Translations under genes and position numbers: made by a program | Notes under the pieces: generated by a model | Database searches by the model: none | What the model was told of the DNA's origin: nothing | The model's input: only the letters and a program-made list of their open reading frames with translations | Shown: positions 7,495-15,659 of the stretch, in pieces | How the letters are laid out: each line of letters starts with the position of its first letter | Numbering within the stretch: the first letter of the stretch is position 1 | DNA from: CADDYT01 sp035294125 | Lineage (GTDB): Bacteria > Chloroflexota > Ktedonobacteria > Ktedonobacterales > Ktedonobacteraceae | NCBI GenBank assembly: GCA_035294125.1 | Contig: DATGLM010000071.1 | Span: 62,001-126,000 of the forward strand | Direction of reading: 5' to 3' | DNA length: 64,000 nt

Positions 7495-9084
7495 CTAGAC
7501 CATCGGCAGATGCTCTACGTGGAGCTGGCGTTCGCGTTCTTCGGGTGGTATACGCTGGGCGGCGAGGCGCTGAATAGCTTCGCCGATGCGTTTGATGCCC
7601 TCCTCGATGTAGTCCTCTTCAGAAGAGGCAAAGCAGAGGCGGAAGTGCTGCTTGCCGCCGCCATCGACGTGGAAAGGTTCACCTATGACGAAGGCCACAT
7701 GGTCGCGGGCGCACTCGCGCAGCAGTGCGCGGGCGCGCATGTCGCTGGGCAGGCGACACCAGAGATGGAAGCCGCCCACCGGGCGATTGACACGCACGGA
7801 GGAGGGCCAGTGCTTGCTGATCGCGTCTAGCATCAGGTCGCGTTTCTCCTGGTAACGCTGGCGCACGTGCGCGAGATGATCGTCGAGCAGGTCACGTTGG
7901 AGGATTTCCGAGACGAGCCACTGGCCGAGTGTGTTGGTGTTGAGGTCGAAGATTTGCTTGTGCAGAGTCAGCCGCTCGATCATGGGTTCGGGTGCGGCCA
8001 GCCACGCGACGCGCAGGCCGGGGGCAAGCAGCTTTGAGTAGGTGCTCAGGTAGAGTACCTGTTCGCTGCTGTCGAGGGCCTTGAGCGGCTGGGGCGCTTT
8101 GCCCTCGAAGTACATCTCGCCGTAAGGATCGTCTTCCAGAATGGGTGTCTGGTAGCGGCGCGAGAGCAGGAGCAGGCGGCGGCGACGTTCGGGTGACATC
8201 ACGACACCGGTCGGGTTGTGAAAGGTAGGCTGGGTGTAGATCAGGCGAGGATGATGGCGGGCCAGCACCGATTCGAGCAGGTCGACACGCATACCGTCGC
8301 TGTCGGTTGGCACGCCAATGACGCGAGCGCCCAGTGCCCGGAAGGTCTGAATAGCTCCCAGATAGGTAGGTACCTCGACCACTACCTCGTCTCCCTGCCT
8401 GAGCAGGAGGCGTCCTAACAGCCCTATGCCCTGCGTGGACCCGGAAAGAATCAATATCTGCGAGGTATCGATGCTAACGCCGCGTTTGCGCATGCGGGCG
8501 GCAATGCCCCGGCGCAGGCTGTGCAATCCCTCGACGGGGCTATAGCTCAGCGCGCTCTGCCGGGCGATATCCAGGCCGTCGTCGAGAATGGAGCGCAGCA
8601 CCTCGACGGGCAGCAGGTTCTGCGCGGGCGTTCCTGCTGCCAGGGAGATTACTTCTTTTTGCTCGCCCATCGAGGCCAGTTCGTTGAGGATGCGCGCATC
8701 TGGGCCGAGCAGATCAAGCTCACCGGCGGGCAGGCCACAGAGCCAGGAGGGTACATCGTTTTCGTAGCTCTCCTCGCGCTCCCTCTGATTGTAGGAGTTA
8801 CGCCTGACCAGTGTGCCGCGCCCCACGTGTCCCTCGATGAGTCCTTCGCTGGCAAGCTGGTTGTAGGCGTTCATCACTGTGGTACGATTCACCCCCAGTT
8901 CGTGCGCCAGGGCGCGTTCAGTGGGCAGGCGCACGCCTTCGGCCAGCTCGCCCGAAAGGATAGCTTCGCGCAGCTTCTGGCAGATTTGCTGGTACAGGGG
9001 AACGCCGCTCTCCCGTTCCAGTTGTACCAGCGAACTGATGGGGGCAGTGAACAAGGGTAATGATGCATTTGTGTGTTGTCGCAT
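7495..9084 (-). CDS. MocR/PdxR-type GntR regulator with aminotransferase domain
   Basis: A 529-residue fusion. Residues ~28-95 are a GntR winged helix (PLYQQICQKLREAILSGE, LPTERALAHELGVNRTTV). Residues ~140-515 are a fold-type I aminotransferase domain with SGSTQGI, the PTFHNPTG block and the PLP lysine K351 in STYSKLLAPGLR. Family members sense PLP or amino-group ligands and regulate neighbouring genes such as pdx, gab or amino-acid transport genes. The ATG at 9084 follows CGGAGTG. It is divergent from an eIF2B-like gene. The intervening 236 bases contain ATTGG/CCAAT and CAATTGGC/GCCAATTG repeats around its promoter, suggesting autoregulation and possibly control of the neighbour. No pyridoxal synthesis gene is in the window. 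Confidence 0.88.
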   Translation of the reverse strand: MRQHTNASLPLFTAPISSLVQLERESGVPLYQQICQKLREAILSGELAEGVRLPTERALAHELGVNRTTVMNAYNQLASEGLIEGHVGRGTLVRRNSYNQREREESYENDVPSWLCGLPAGELDLLGPDARILNELASMGEQKEVISLAAGTPAQNLLPVEVLRSILDDGLDIARQSALSYSPVEGLHSLRRGIAARMRKRGVSIDTSQILILSGSTQGIGLLGRLLLRQGDEVVVEVPTYLGAIQTFRALGARVIGVPTDSDGMRVDLLESVLARHHPRLIYTQPTFHNPTGVVMSPERRRRLLLLSRRYQTPILEDDPYGEMYFEGKAPQPLKALDSSEQVLYLSTYSKLLAPGLRVAWLAAPEPMIERLTLHKQIFDLNTNTLGQWLVSEILQRDLLDDHLAHVRQRYQEKRDLMLDAISKHWPSSVRVNRPVGGFHLWCRLPSDMRARALLRECARDHVAFVIGEPFHVDGGGKQHFRLCFASSEEDYIEEGIKRIGEAIQRLAAQRIPPEERERQLHVEHLPMV

Positions 9085-9100
9085 GATAGCACTCCGTTCT

Positions 9101-9160
9101 CAATTGGCTCATACCAATGTAGTGTAAACCATGTGAAAAGGGTTACGCAAGCGCCAATTG
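9101..9160 (-). promoter_or_regulatory. Promoter and likely operator of the MocR gene
   Basis: On the minus strand, TTGCGT, 18 bases and TACACT form a promoter. It is bracketed by CAATTGGC (9101-9108) and GCCAATTG (9153-9160), and the inner pair ATTGG-6-CCAAT (9103-9118) overlaps the start region. MocR operators of other bacteria are built from similar repeats. Confidence 0.5.
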
Positions 9161-9226
9161 GTGGAGTGACAAAAAAGCCAATCGCCGACGGTAGTGGAGG
9201 AACAATTATCGAACCGCACCATAAAC

Positions 9227-9248
9227 CCCCACGGCTGAAGCTGTGGGG
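9227..9248. repeat. CCCCACGGC-TGAA-GCTGTGGGG hairpin, IS200/IS605-like end
   Basis: A 9-bp stem with a four-base loop just upstream of the eIF2B-like gene. Similar hairpins sit at the ends of IS200/IS605 elements, but no transposase or TnpB remains nearby. It may be a solo end, a miniature derivative or simply a local hairpin. Confidence 0.35.
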
Positions 9249-9320
9249 AGTCATCATCATTTGATACAATTTTAGAGAGGATATGTTCACTAACAAGTAA
9301 TATTGTCCTGGAGAAGGGAT

Positions 9321-10199
9321 ATGAGTGAGATACAACAGCGGATAGAGCAGGTGCGCAATGACAGGGAGCATGGCTCGCGCTGGCTGGTGCGCGAGACCAT
9401 TGCGTTGCTGCGTGATATTGCGAAGGATGAGTTGATCCCGCCGGATGAGCGGCTGAGCGAACTGTGGCGGGCTGGTGTGGAACTGGCACAGGCGCGCCCG
9501 GCCATGGCCGCCATTGCTGGAGCCGTGTCGCGTATTGTGAACGCTCCAGGTGGATTGCCGGGCATGGCGTTGGCGGCAAGTGATTTGCTGGCTGCGTATG
9601 ACACTGCCCCGCAACGGATTGCAAGCTTTGCCTGTCCGGCGTTGCAGGGAACGCTGATGACGCTGAGCATTTCCGGCACCGTGCTGAGCGTGTTGCGGGC
9701 CTGTGCCGCAACTATCGAGCGCGTCATCGTGCTGGAAAGCCGCCCGCGCTACGAAGGGCGCGAGACGGCGGCGGAATTAGTGCGGCATGGGATTGCGGTG
9801 ACGCTCATTACCGATGCGCAGGCCGATATTTTTCTGCCGTTCTCCCAGGCGGTCGTGGTGGGCGCGGACAGCGTGCTGGCGGAGGGAGGGGTACTCAACA
9901 AGGCCGGAACTGCTCTGGTGGCGTGGGCCGCGCACGGCCACAATGTGCCTTTCTACGCGCTCTGTGAGACGCTCAAGATTTCGCCGCAGCACTGGAAGGG
10001 CGATCTCTCGCAACTGGAGGAGAAAGAGGCTGAAGAGGTGCTGGCCAGGCCTATCGCGGGCGTCAGCGTGCGCAATTTCTACTTTGATTACACGCCGCCG
10101 CAACTCGTAACAGGCGTGATTACGGAGCGCGGCATCCTGAACCGGCAGCAAATACAACAGATTGCTTCAACCTTGAAGCCAACTTCACTCTCGCAATGA
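9321..10199 (+). CDS. eIF-2B alpha/beta/delta family protein (ribose-1,5-bisphosphate isomerase-like)
   Basis: A 292-residue protein. The C-terminal half has the eIF2B/MtnA/R15P-isomerase fold: VLESRPRYEGRETA, then VVVGADSVLAEGGVLNKAGT, which contains the GAD(S/R) segment with the conserved Asp, then YALCETLKI and FDYTPPQLVTGVITERG. Family members isomerise methylthioribose-1-phosphate or ribose-1,5-bisphosphate. This sequence lacks the longer N-terminal MtnA region, so R15P-isomerase-like or an uncharacterised sugar-phosphate isomerase is more likely. The ATG at 9321 has GGAGAAGGG seven bases upstream, and a TTG six codons earlier is less likely. TGATACAAT (about 9262-9270) may be an extended -10. 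It is divergent from the MocR gene. Confidence 0.75.
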   Translation: MSEIQQRIEQVRNDREHGSRWLVRETIALLRDIAKDELIPPDERLSELWRAGVELAQARPAMAAIAGAVSRIVNAPGGLPGMALAASDLLAAYDTAPQRIASFACPALQGTLMTLSISGTVLSVLRACAATIERVIVLESRPRYEGRETAAELVRHGIAVTLITDAQADIFLPFSQAVVVGADSVLAEGGVLNKAGTALVAWAAHGHNVPFYALCETLKISPQHWKGDLSQLEEKEAEEVLARPIAGVSVRNFYFDYTPPQLVTGVITERGILNRQQIQQIASTLKPTSLSQ

Positions 10200-10422
10200 C
10201 TCGTAGATGCCGATTTATCGGCTAGTTGCCCTTTTGCCGATGCATCGGCGCTGTGCGCGGTAAAGCAGCACTTACGGATGGCTGATTCATTTTCAAGCTG
10301 GATATAGGCAGACTGTCCTATTCATTTGGTGAGAAGGGTCTCTTTCCGTATCCTGTACTATAGCGGCATAGAAAGATTGGCATGTCGCATCTGGATGGAG
10401 TTTTTGTGATGGGAGGGAAAGC

Positions 10423-11892
10423 ATGGAACCCGAAGGGAATTCTTGCCAGATCGAGGATGGACAGGGAAAGGCAGGGGAGGATACACAATGTGAGGCCGGA
10501 GAAAGCGGTGTCCCGGCTATTTCCATTGTGCGCGGCAGCACCCCGATGCCGCGATCGTTTGCGCATTTGCTGACCGATCAGGAGGAGGCGCGAGAGAGTG
10601 TTAGAGGACAGGGAAAGGGCGGGCGAGGTCGACAGGATGAGGAATCGCGGCAGGCGGCTGGCCCGGGAAACGCAGCTTTTCCGACAAAAGCGCCTCTGGC
10701 TCCTCCACTGCCGGAGGAGTGCGAGGAGGATGAGGAAGATGCAATCAGCGTTGTGGAGGCAACGCCGCTGCCGGGCGAGAAACAGGGTCACGACGAGAGC
10801 GCATCCGAGTTCATATGGCTCTTTGAGTATGGGTTGGAGATGGATAGCGCCGTTCTGAACGCTCCGGACAAACTGGACGGCTCTGCCCTGCTCTATGGCC
10901 CCGCCGTACTGAAGGGGTACCGCATCGCGCTGGATGCCGTTGAGATGCCAGCAGGGAAGCCACTGGTAACGTTGGTGCGGGCGGATAGCGCAGAACGTGA
11001 TGCGGCGGTATGGGGCGTGCTCTACCGCATTCCGGCGCGGCTGGCGGCGCACAGGGATGGGGAAGCATCCCTGCTGGACAGGATTCACTTTGCTGCACCG
11101 CCTGCATCGTTGTTTGAGGCGGTGACAGTTGTGGTGCATGAATTGTATCGCGGGCGCGACGTGGCATGCACCACATATATGGCAACAGTCGCAGCCTTGC
11201 AGCAATTTCGTCAGAAGCACGAGCAAGAGCCGCGTAAGAGCCTCGATGCGCTGTTTGTACAGCGCTTCCTCGGCATTGCCCGCCAGCGCGCTTTACCCGA
11301 TGAGTATGTGCAGAAACTTTCCGCCCTTGCCGGAGCGTCCGTAAGGGAGGTGAAGGAAGGTACAGTCGCGGGGCGTGTGCAAACCAGGCCAGAGCAGGAT
11401 ACGGAGCCGCTGCCCGTGGTGGCCGAGAGAGAGAAAGCGCCCCCAGTCCAAAAAGGGGCAAGCGACGATAGGGTAGGAAAGCAATTCGGCGCCTGGATGA
11501 TGACGTTTGCCGCCTATCTCGTAGTGCTCTTACTGCTGGTACTGGTGCTGGCCGTATTGCAGGGTCTGGGCTTAGCCAGCGCCATCTTCACCGCCCGCTT
11601 CGCGCCGCTCGGCATCCCCTGGTTTATCCTGGTTTATGGTTTGCTGGGCGGCTGTGTGAGCAGTATTGTCACGCTGGGCAGGCGCGGGCTGACAAGGCCT
11701 CCTGCTTTCGTGCTGATTACCTGGTTTGCGCGGCCATTTATTGGCTCTCTATTGGCTATGCTGGCCTACCTGCTACTCAATAGCGGCCTGCTGGTGCTCA
11801 GCGGCGGCAGCGAACAGCGCATGGCCCTCTTCTCACTGCTGGCAGCTCTTGCCGGGCTTATGGAGGGATGGGTCTTCACTCGCAAGTCATGA
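10423..11892 (+). CDS. Membrane protein with a gamma-glutamylcyclotransferase-like domain
   Basis: A 489-residue protein of unusual build. Residues 1-125 are low complexity and acidic. Residues ~130-310 resemble the GGCT/AIG2-like fold: FEYGLEMDSAVLN near the start takes the place of the YGSN motif, then ALLYGPAVLKGYRIAL, AAVWGVLYRIP, LLDRIHF, and a VVHELYRGRDV stretch near the end. Four hydrophobic helices (about 358-382, 398-418, 428-458, 465-483) follow. GGCT folds cyclise gamma-glutamyl amines or peptides, but I cannot confirm the catalytic Glu here. GGGAGGG precedes the ATG. It is a stand-alone gene, and the fusion to a membrane module is the point of interest. Confidence 0.6.
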   Translation: MEPEGNSCQIEDGQGKAGEDTQCEAGESGVPAISIVRGSTPMPRSFAHLLTDQEEARESVRGQGKGGRGRQDEESRQAAGPGNAAFPTKAPLAPPLPEECEEDEEDAISVVEATPLPGEKQGHDESASEFIWLFEYGLEMDSAVLNAPDKLDGSALLYGPAVLKGYRIALDAVEMPAGKPLVTLVRADSAERDAAVWGVLYRIPARLAAHRDGEASLLDRIHFAAPPASLFEAVTVVVHELYRGRDVACTTYMATVAALQQFRQKHEQEPRKSLDALFVQRFLGIARQRALPDEYVQKLSALAGASVREVKEGTVAGRVQTRPEQDTEPLPVVAEREKAPPVQKGASDDRVGKQFGAWMMTFAAYLVVLLLLVLVLAVLQGLGLASAIFTARFAPLGIPWFILVYGLLGGCVSSIVTLGRRGLTRPPAFVLITWFARPFIGSLLAMLAYLLLNSGLLVLSGGSEQRMALFSLLAALAGLMEGWVFTRKS

Positions 11893-12023
11893 GAAAAAGA
11901 AGTCTATTGTGGCTGTCATAAGTATAGCTTGTGGAATGGGGTATGATGATTGTAGAATGACATTGGAAGACCTCTCTATGCGTGAAAGGTAGTTGTTTGC
12001 CAGCGAATCAGGAGGAGGAGTCG

Positions 12024-12317
12024 ATGCCGACTTACATCAGTCTGGTTAATCTCACAGAGCAGGGAATCAGGGAACTGCGAAACGCCCCGGAACGCTTGCG
12101 CGACTTTGACGAAGCAGCACGTGAGGTGGGAGGGAAGCTGATTGGCTTTTATCTTGTACTGGGCCAGTATGACTATATCGTGATTACCGAAGCCCCCGAC
12201 GATCAAACGGCAGCGCGCCTGATTCTTGGCACGATTGCGCAGGGAACGGTACGCACTCAGACCATGCGAGCTTTCCCCCGCGAAGAATTCGAGAACATTG
12301 CGCGCAATATGCCATAA
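12024..12317 (+). CDS. GYD domain protein
   Basis: A 97-residue alpha/beta-barrel-like protein of the GYD family: MPTYISLVNLTEQGI, then GGKLIGFYLVLGQYDYIVIT in the middle with the GQYD motif that names the family, and a LGTIAQGTVRTQTMRAF end. Members are small ferredoxin-fold cytoplasmic proteins of unknown function. The start at 12024 has AGGAGGAGGAG, far better than an upstream in-frame ATG. It is a short single gene that converges on yvcK, with a hairpin repeat between them. Confidence 0.85.
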   Translation: MPTYISLVNLTEQGIRELRNAPERLRDFDEAAREVGGKLIGFYLVLGQYDYIVITEAPDDQTAARLILGTIAQGTVRTQTMRAFPREEFENIARNMP

Positions 12318-12324
12318 AGAAACC

Positions 12325-12358
12325 GACCCGGGCATGTCATTCTGAGCGAGAGCGAAGA
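12325..12358 (+). repeat. Dispersed repeat, copy 1 (GACCCGG + CATGTCATTCTGAGCGAG...)
   Basis: This is nearly identical over more than 30 bases to 17886-17919, including the GACCCGG flank. The right arm is missing here. Confidence 0.6.
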
Positions 12359-12389
12359 GTCTCAGTCAGCTAGCAGAGAAATCGTCCAG

Positions 12390-12424
12390 ACATGTCATTC
12401 TGCGCTACGCTCAGAATGACATGT
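12390..12424. repeat. Dispersed repeat, copy 2: hairpin acting as likely terminator
   Basis: ACATGTCATTCTG and CAGAATGACATGT form a 13-bp stem around a CGCTACGCT loop. It sits between the convergent GYD and yvcK genes, 23 bases from the yvcK stop. Confidence 0.65.
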
Positions 12425-12447
12425 TATTCCCCTTTTCTCTCAACTGT

Positions 12448-13530
12448 TCACAGGTCGCTATTGGCGAAGATGGCACGGACGAGGCGTTCAGGGTCGTGGC
12501 GCGCCAGCGAATCGTCTTCCAGGTTCAGGTGCTCGATGGTCACGTTTGGCACGAGGCGGGAGAGGCGAGCATGATCGATGACCACCGGTTCGCTGATCTG
12601 CTTCGCATACTCATTCAGTACACTTGGTGGGAAGGGACCGTCGTTGACCAGCACGCGATCAACGCGCCCACCCAGGTAGCGGTGGATCTCGGCCACGAAA
12701 TCGGAGGCGCGGTAGCCATCTGTTTCTCCGTGTTTGGTCATCAGATTGCAGATGTAGATTTTCTCCGCGTCGGATTCGCGTACAGCACGGGAAAAGTCTT
12801 TGACCAGCAGATTGGGGATCAGACTGGTGAAGAGGTCACCGGGGCCAATGATGATCGTATCGGCGCGGCGCACGGCGCGAATGGCCTGAGTGCAGGCCGG
12901 AGCATTTTCGGGTACTAAATGTAATTCTTTAATGGGCGAAAGCGGGCCAAGATTCTTTTTGCCTCTGGTGTCGATGTCAGTCTCACTACAGATGGTTGTG
13001 CCATCCTCCAGATCGGCGCAGATCGTGGTCTGTTCCAGTGTAACGGGAATGACGCGCCCGGCAGTATTGAGCAGTTCCTGTGCATCTTCGATGGCAAGCA
13101 GAAGATCGCCGTTGTTGATATCTTGCAGCCCCTTTAGAATCAAGTTTCCCAGGCTGTGGCCGCTTACCCCCCCGCTTACTTCATGCTCCCCATCTTCACC
13201 CCCCTCCGCACTACTGTTCTGGAAGCGGTGCATGAAGACTTCACGCCATAAGGCGCCGTTGCGCGCGAGAGCGACCAGGGACATACGCAGATCGCCTAGC
13301 GGCAACTGGCGGCGGAACTCGTCCATAAGGCGGCGCGAACTGCCCCCACTATCCGACATAGTAACGATGGCACTAATATTGACGGGATATTTCTTAAGGT
13401 GGGAAAGAAAAGAGAAGGTACCAGAGCCGCCTCCAATGGTCACGACGCGCCGTCCGGCAAAAGAGTCTCCAATACGACGATTTCCTTGCAAAATGCTGCT
13501 CCTGTTGCTTATTTCAGGTTCATTATTCAA
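12448..13530 (-). CDS. yvcK: YvcK/CofD-like gluconeogenesis factor
   Basis: A 360-residue protein with the Rossmann-like start RRVVTIGGGSGTFSFLSHLK, then TMSDSGGSSRRLMDEF, LPLGDLRMSLVALA, GHSLGNLIL and IIIGPGDLFTSLIPNLL. These are the signature blocks of the YvcK branch of the CofD/UPF0052 family. In Firmicutes and Actinobacteria YvcK binds UDP-sugars and helps maintain cell shape and wall synthesis on gluconeogenic carbon. The start is a TTG at 13530 preceded by GAGGAG seven bases away, and no in-frame ATG lies close by. The usual whiA and rapZ neighbours are absent. A promoter TTGAGT-17-TACATT (13549-13577) is visible upstream. Confidence 0.92.
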   Translation of the reverse strand: MNNEPEISNRSSILQGNRRIGDSFAGRRVVTIGGGSGTFSFLSHLKKYPVNISAIVTMSDSGGSSRRLMDEFRRQLPLGDLRMSLVALARNGALWREVFMHRFQNSSAEGGEDGEHEVSGGVSGHSLGNLILKGLQDINNGDLLLAIEDAQELLNTAGRVIPVTLEQTTICADLEDGTTICSETDIDTRGKKNLGPLSPIKELHLVPENAPACTQAIRAVRRADTIIIGPGDLFTSLIPNLLVKDFSRAVRESDAEKIYICNLMTKHGETDGYRASDFVAEIHRYLGGRVDRVLVNDGPFPPSVLNEYAKQISEPVVIDHARLSRLVPNVTIEHLNLEDDSLARHDPERLVRAIFANSDL

Positions 13531-13967
13531 ATTACGACTCCTCTTCCAAATGTACCATATAACTGCTAAACACTCAATAACTACTATCGGGGGTGTGTCT
13601 TACCTGCTCTCATAGGTCTCATTGCGATACTCTTGAGCCTCCAGCTGCCAGATATATACCTGTGGAAAATCCCTGTCCACGTCCCCTTATTCCGCCTGCA
13701 TGGAATAGTCTACCATCTTATGTTGCCATACGCAAGTATGGATGACTTTTTACCCATCGATCTCCTCTTATGCTAGAAACATCAATATTATGTTATAGAT
13801 ATATGCATCTGGTATCAATGCATAATTGTTTAGCATATATTGCATAAATTGAAATAAATCTGTCTCACAAGCGCACATACAAAACGGAAGGGTGAAGTAT
13901 ATCCCGACCAGATATGTAAAATGCCTGCAAAAGGTCAGGCAAGAAGAAGAGAGGAGAAAGAAATTCA
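13531..13967. other. AT-rich intergenic region
   Basis: A divergent spacer of 437 bases, richer in A/T than its neighbours. It holds a candidate yvcK promoter (minus, 13549-13577) and a small CCATAC-GCAA-GTATGG hairpin (13726-13741) followed by a short T run. I see no further gene or known RNA. Confidence 0.4.
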
Positions 13968-14159
13968 ATGGTAGCAACGGCAATGCGCAAAAGCCTGCTG
14001 ACAGCCCTCATGGTGCTCACGCTCGCGGCGGGCCTCATTACCGGCTTTGCCCACACGAAAGTGGCAGCCTTGACGCATACGATGAGTGTGCGTCCTGTTC
14101 ATGGGCAAATCGCGGGTTACTGTCCTGCACCCCCTTATGTTTGTGTGCCAAAACTGTAA
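13968..14159 (+). CDS. Small secreted peptide
   Basis: A 63-residue product with basic start MVATAMRKS, a hydrophobic core (LLTALMVLTLAAGLITGFA) and a likely signal-peptidase site near AHTKVAA-L. The mature part would be only about 30 residues and contains two cysteines in CPAPPYVCVPKL at the end. GAGGAGAAAG precedes the ATG, and a strong terminator follows 34 bases after the stop, so this is a self-contained transcription unit. I recognise no family. An alternative start is the ATG at 13983. A secreted or membrane-attached peptide is an inference from the signal sequence. Confidence 0.6.
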   Translation: MVATAMRKSLLTALMVLTLAAGLITGFAHTKVAALTHTMSVRPVHGQIAGYCPAPPYVCVPKL

Positions 14160-14192
14160 CTCTCATTGACTGCCGCATCAATGGGAGCAGAC

Positions 14193-14240
14193 ATGGAAGG
14201 AACTTGCTGATATTCATCGGCAAGTTCCTTCCATTTTTGT
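14193..14240 (+). terminator. Strong intrinsic terminator after the small peptide gene
   Basis: ATGGAAGGAACTTGC and GCAAGTTCCTTCCAT form a perfect 15-bp stem with a 12-base loop, followed by TTTTT. Confidence 0.9.
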
Positions 14241-14449
14241 GAAAATATCACAGGAAACACAGCTATTAACAGAAGATGTAGTATAATTGGGCAAGAGGTA
14301 ATTGCCTCATTCGTTTCATCAGAAGGATGAGCAGGCGCTATTTGAGAAAAGTTCAATGGTGCTTGAGCCAGGTTCTGGTAAAGAGCGGGCAAGAATGCTG
14401 TCCCTTGTGGTAATCCCGGTGGCTTGCTGAAAACTGGTGGGTTTTCCCC

Positions 14450-14477
14450 TTGACAAAATACGATATATCGTTATAAT
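14450..14477 (+). promoter_or_regulatory. Promoter of the padR-like gene
   Basis: TTGACA (14450-14455), 16 bases and TATAAT (14472-14477) give a consensus promoter whose spacer is filled by the first operator repeat. Confidence 0.85.
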
Positions 14478-14502
14478 TAAGATAGGTAACGATATATCGT
14501 AT
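14458..14502 (+). promoter_or_regulatory. Paired operator: two copies of ACGATATATCGT
   Basis: The 16-mer ATACGATATATCGTTA at 14458-14473 recurs as its exact reverse complement at 14487-14502. The first lies between -35 and -10 and the second around the start of transcription, so bound repressor would block the promoter. PadR proteins bind such palindromes, and the adjoining gene is a PadR, which suggests autorepression. Confidence 0.75.
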
Positions 14503-14566
14503 TGATGAGGCTGATTTCTCGAAGATACCGAATGTGCTATCGAGAAGAAAGGATGGATTGAATACA

Positions 14567-15358
14567 ATGTTTGGTAGAAGATTTGCATACCAGTTTGAGG
14601 GCGGCGATCAAGGTTGGACTCCGCCCTGGCTGCACGATGAAGGCGAGTGGCAAGGTCATGGTCCCCATGTCCATCATGGACCGCATGCTCACCATGTCCA
14701 TCATGTCCACCACCATGGACCACAGTTTGGGCCGCGTTTCTTTATGCATCGTATGCGCGGGCCGTTTGGCTTCGGGCCTGGTCCTTTCGGTCCCGGTGAA
14801 AGAGGTCGGGCGTTTGGGCGCGGCGATCTGAAGTACGCGTTGCTGGAGTTATTGCAGGAGCGACCCATGCATGGCTACGAGATGATGAAGGCGCTGGAAG
14901 AGAAGTCCGGTGGTTTCTACTCCCCCAGCCCAGGCTCGGTCTATCCGACGCTGCAAATGCTGGAGGATGGAGGCCACGTGACCTCGAAGGAGACGGACGG
15001 CAAGAAAGTCTACAGCATCACAGATGCCGGGCGGGCGCTGTTGGCCGAACGCAAGAGTGAGGAGCAGCCATTTGGGCCGCCATGGATGCGCGGGCAGGGA
15101 CGTGGGCGTCGTTCCCCGGAGATGCAGGCCCTGCGCAGCGAGGCCATGGAGGTCATGCGTCTCTTCGCAATCGCGGGTCGTATAGCCTTCCAGAACCCTG
15201 AGCAGCTATCGAAGTTGCGGGCCGTCATCGAGCGTACGCGCAAAGACCTGACGGACATGATCTACAGTTCGGACGCGGGCAAAAGCGAGGGAACAGCGCA
15301 GCAAGCAACGTCCGTCGGCAATGAATCGTCCGAAGGGCCAACAGTGGAACAGGCGTAA
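14567..15358 (+). CDS. PadR-family transcriptional regulator with His-rich N-terminus
   Basis: A 263-residue protein. Residues ~86-165 are the PadR winged helix (LKYALLELLQERPMHGYEMM, then YSPSPGSVYPTLQMLEDGG and KVYSITDAGRALL), followed by a helical C-terminal region of the kind that forms the dimer. Residues 31-50 contain twelve histidines (HGPHVHHGPH-AHHVHHVHHH), and residues 51-86 are Gly/Phe/Pro/Arg rich, so metal binding is possible but unproven. I chose the ATG at 14567 over an in-frame GTG at 14534 because the GGA-rich stretch precedes it. The promoter carries two palindromic operators, so self-repression is likely. No regulated transporter is adjacent, and the next gene is a TPR protein 301 bases away. 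Confidence 0.85.
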   Translation: MFGRRFAYQFEGGDQGWTPPWLHDEGEWQGHGPHVHHGPHAHHVHHVHHHGPQFGPRFFMHRMRGPFGFGPGPFGPGERGRAFGRGDLKYALLELLQERPMHGYEMMKALEEKSGGFYSPSPGSVYPTLQMLEDGGHVTSKETDGKKVYSITDAGRALLAERKSEEQPFGPPWMRGQGRGRRSPEMQALRSEAMEVMRLFAIAGRIAFQNPEQLSKLRAVIERTRKDLTDMIYSSDAGKSEGTAQQATSVGNESSEGPTVEQA

Positions 15359-15659
15359 ACTTCATAGCGATCCTGGAAGAAACAGGTAGTCAGTTTAAGC
15401 AACTGGCTATCTGTTTCTTTGTAGCAAACCCATCTTATTATCCTTGTGTAAAGACAAGAATTAGGTTATACTGTGGAAGACGGGTATCTCCTTGCCACTC
15501 TGTGGGCGCGGTGGTGGGGACGCAAGATATCCCGTTGTATTTTTGACACTCATATTTCCAACCTTTTCCTCAATTTCTCTAGAAACCCTTCAGTTTACTA
15601 CCACTTTGCCTCTGGATGTGTTATACTGTCACTATTGCAAGGGAAGGAGGTCCTATGCT
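15359..15659. other. Intergenic region with a terminator hairpin
   Basis: The hairpin AAGAAACAGGTAGTCAGTT / AACTGGCTATCTGTTTCTT (about 15378-15419) is followed by TTTG and probably ends the padR transcript. The remaining ~240 bases show no feature I can name. Confidence 0.55.
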
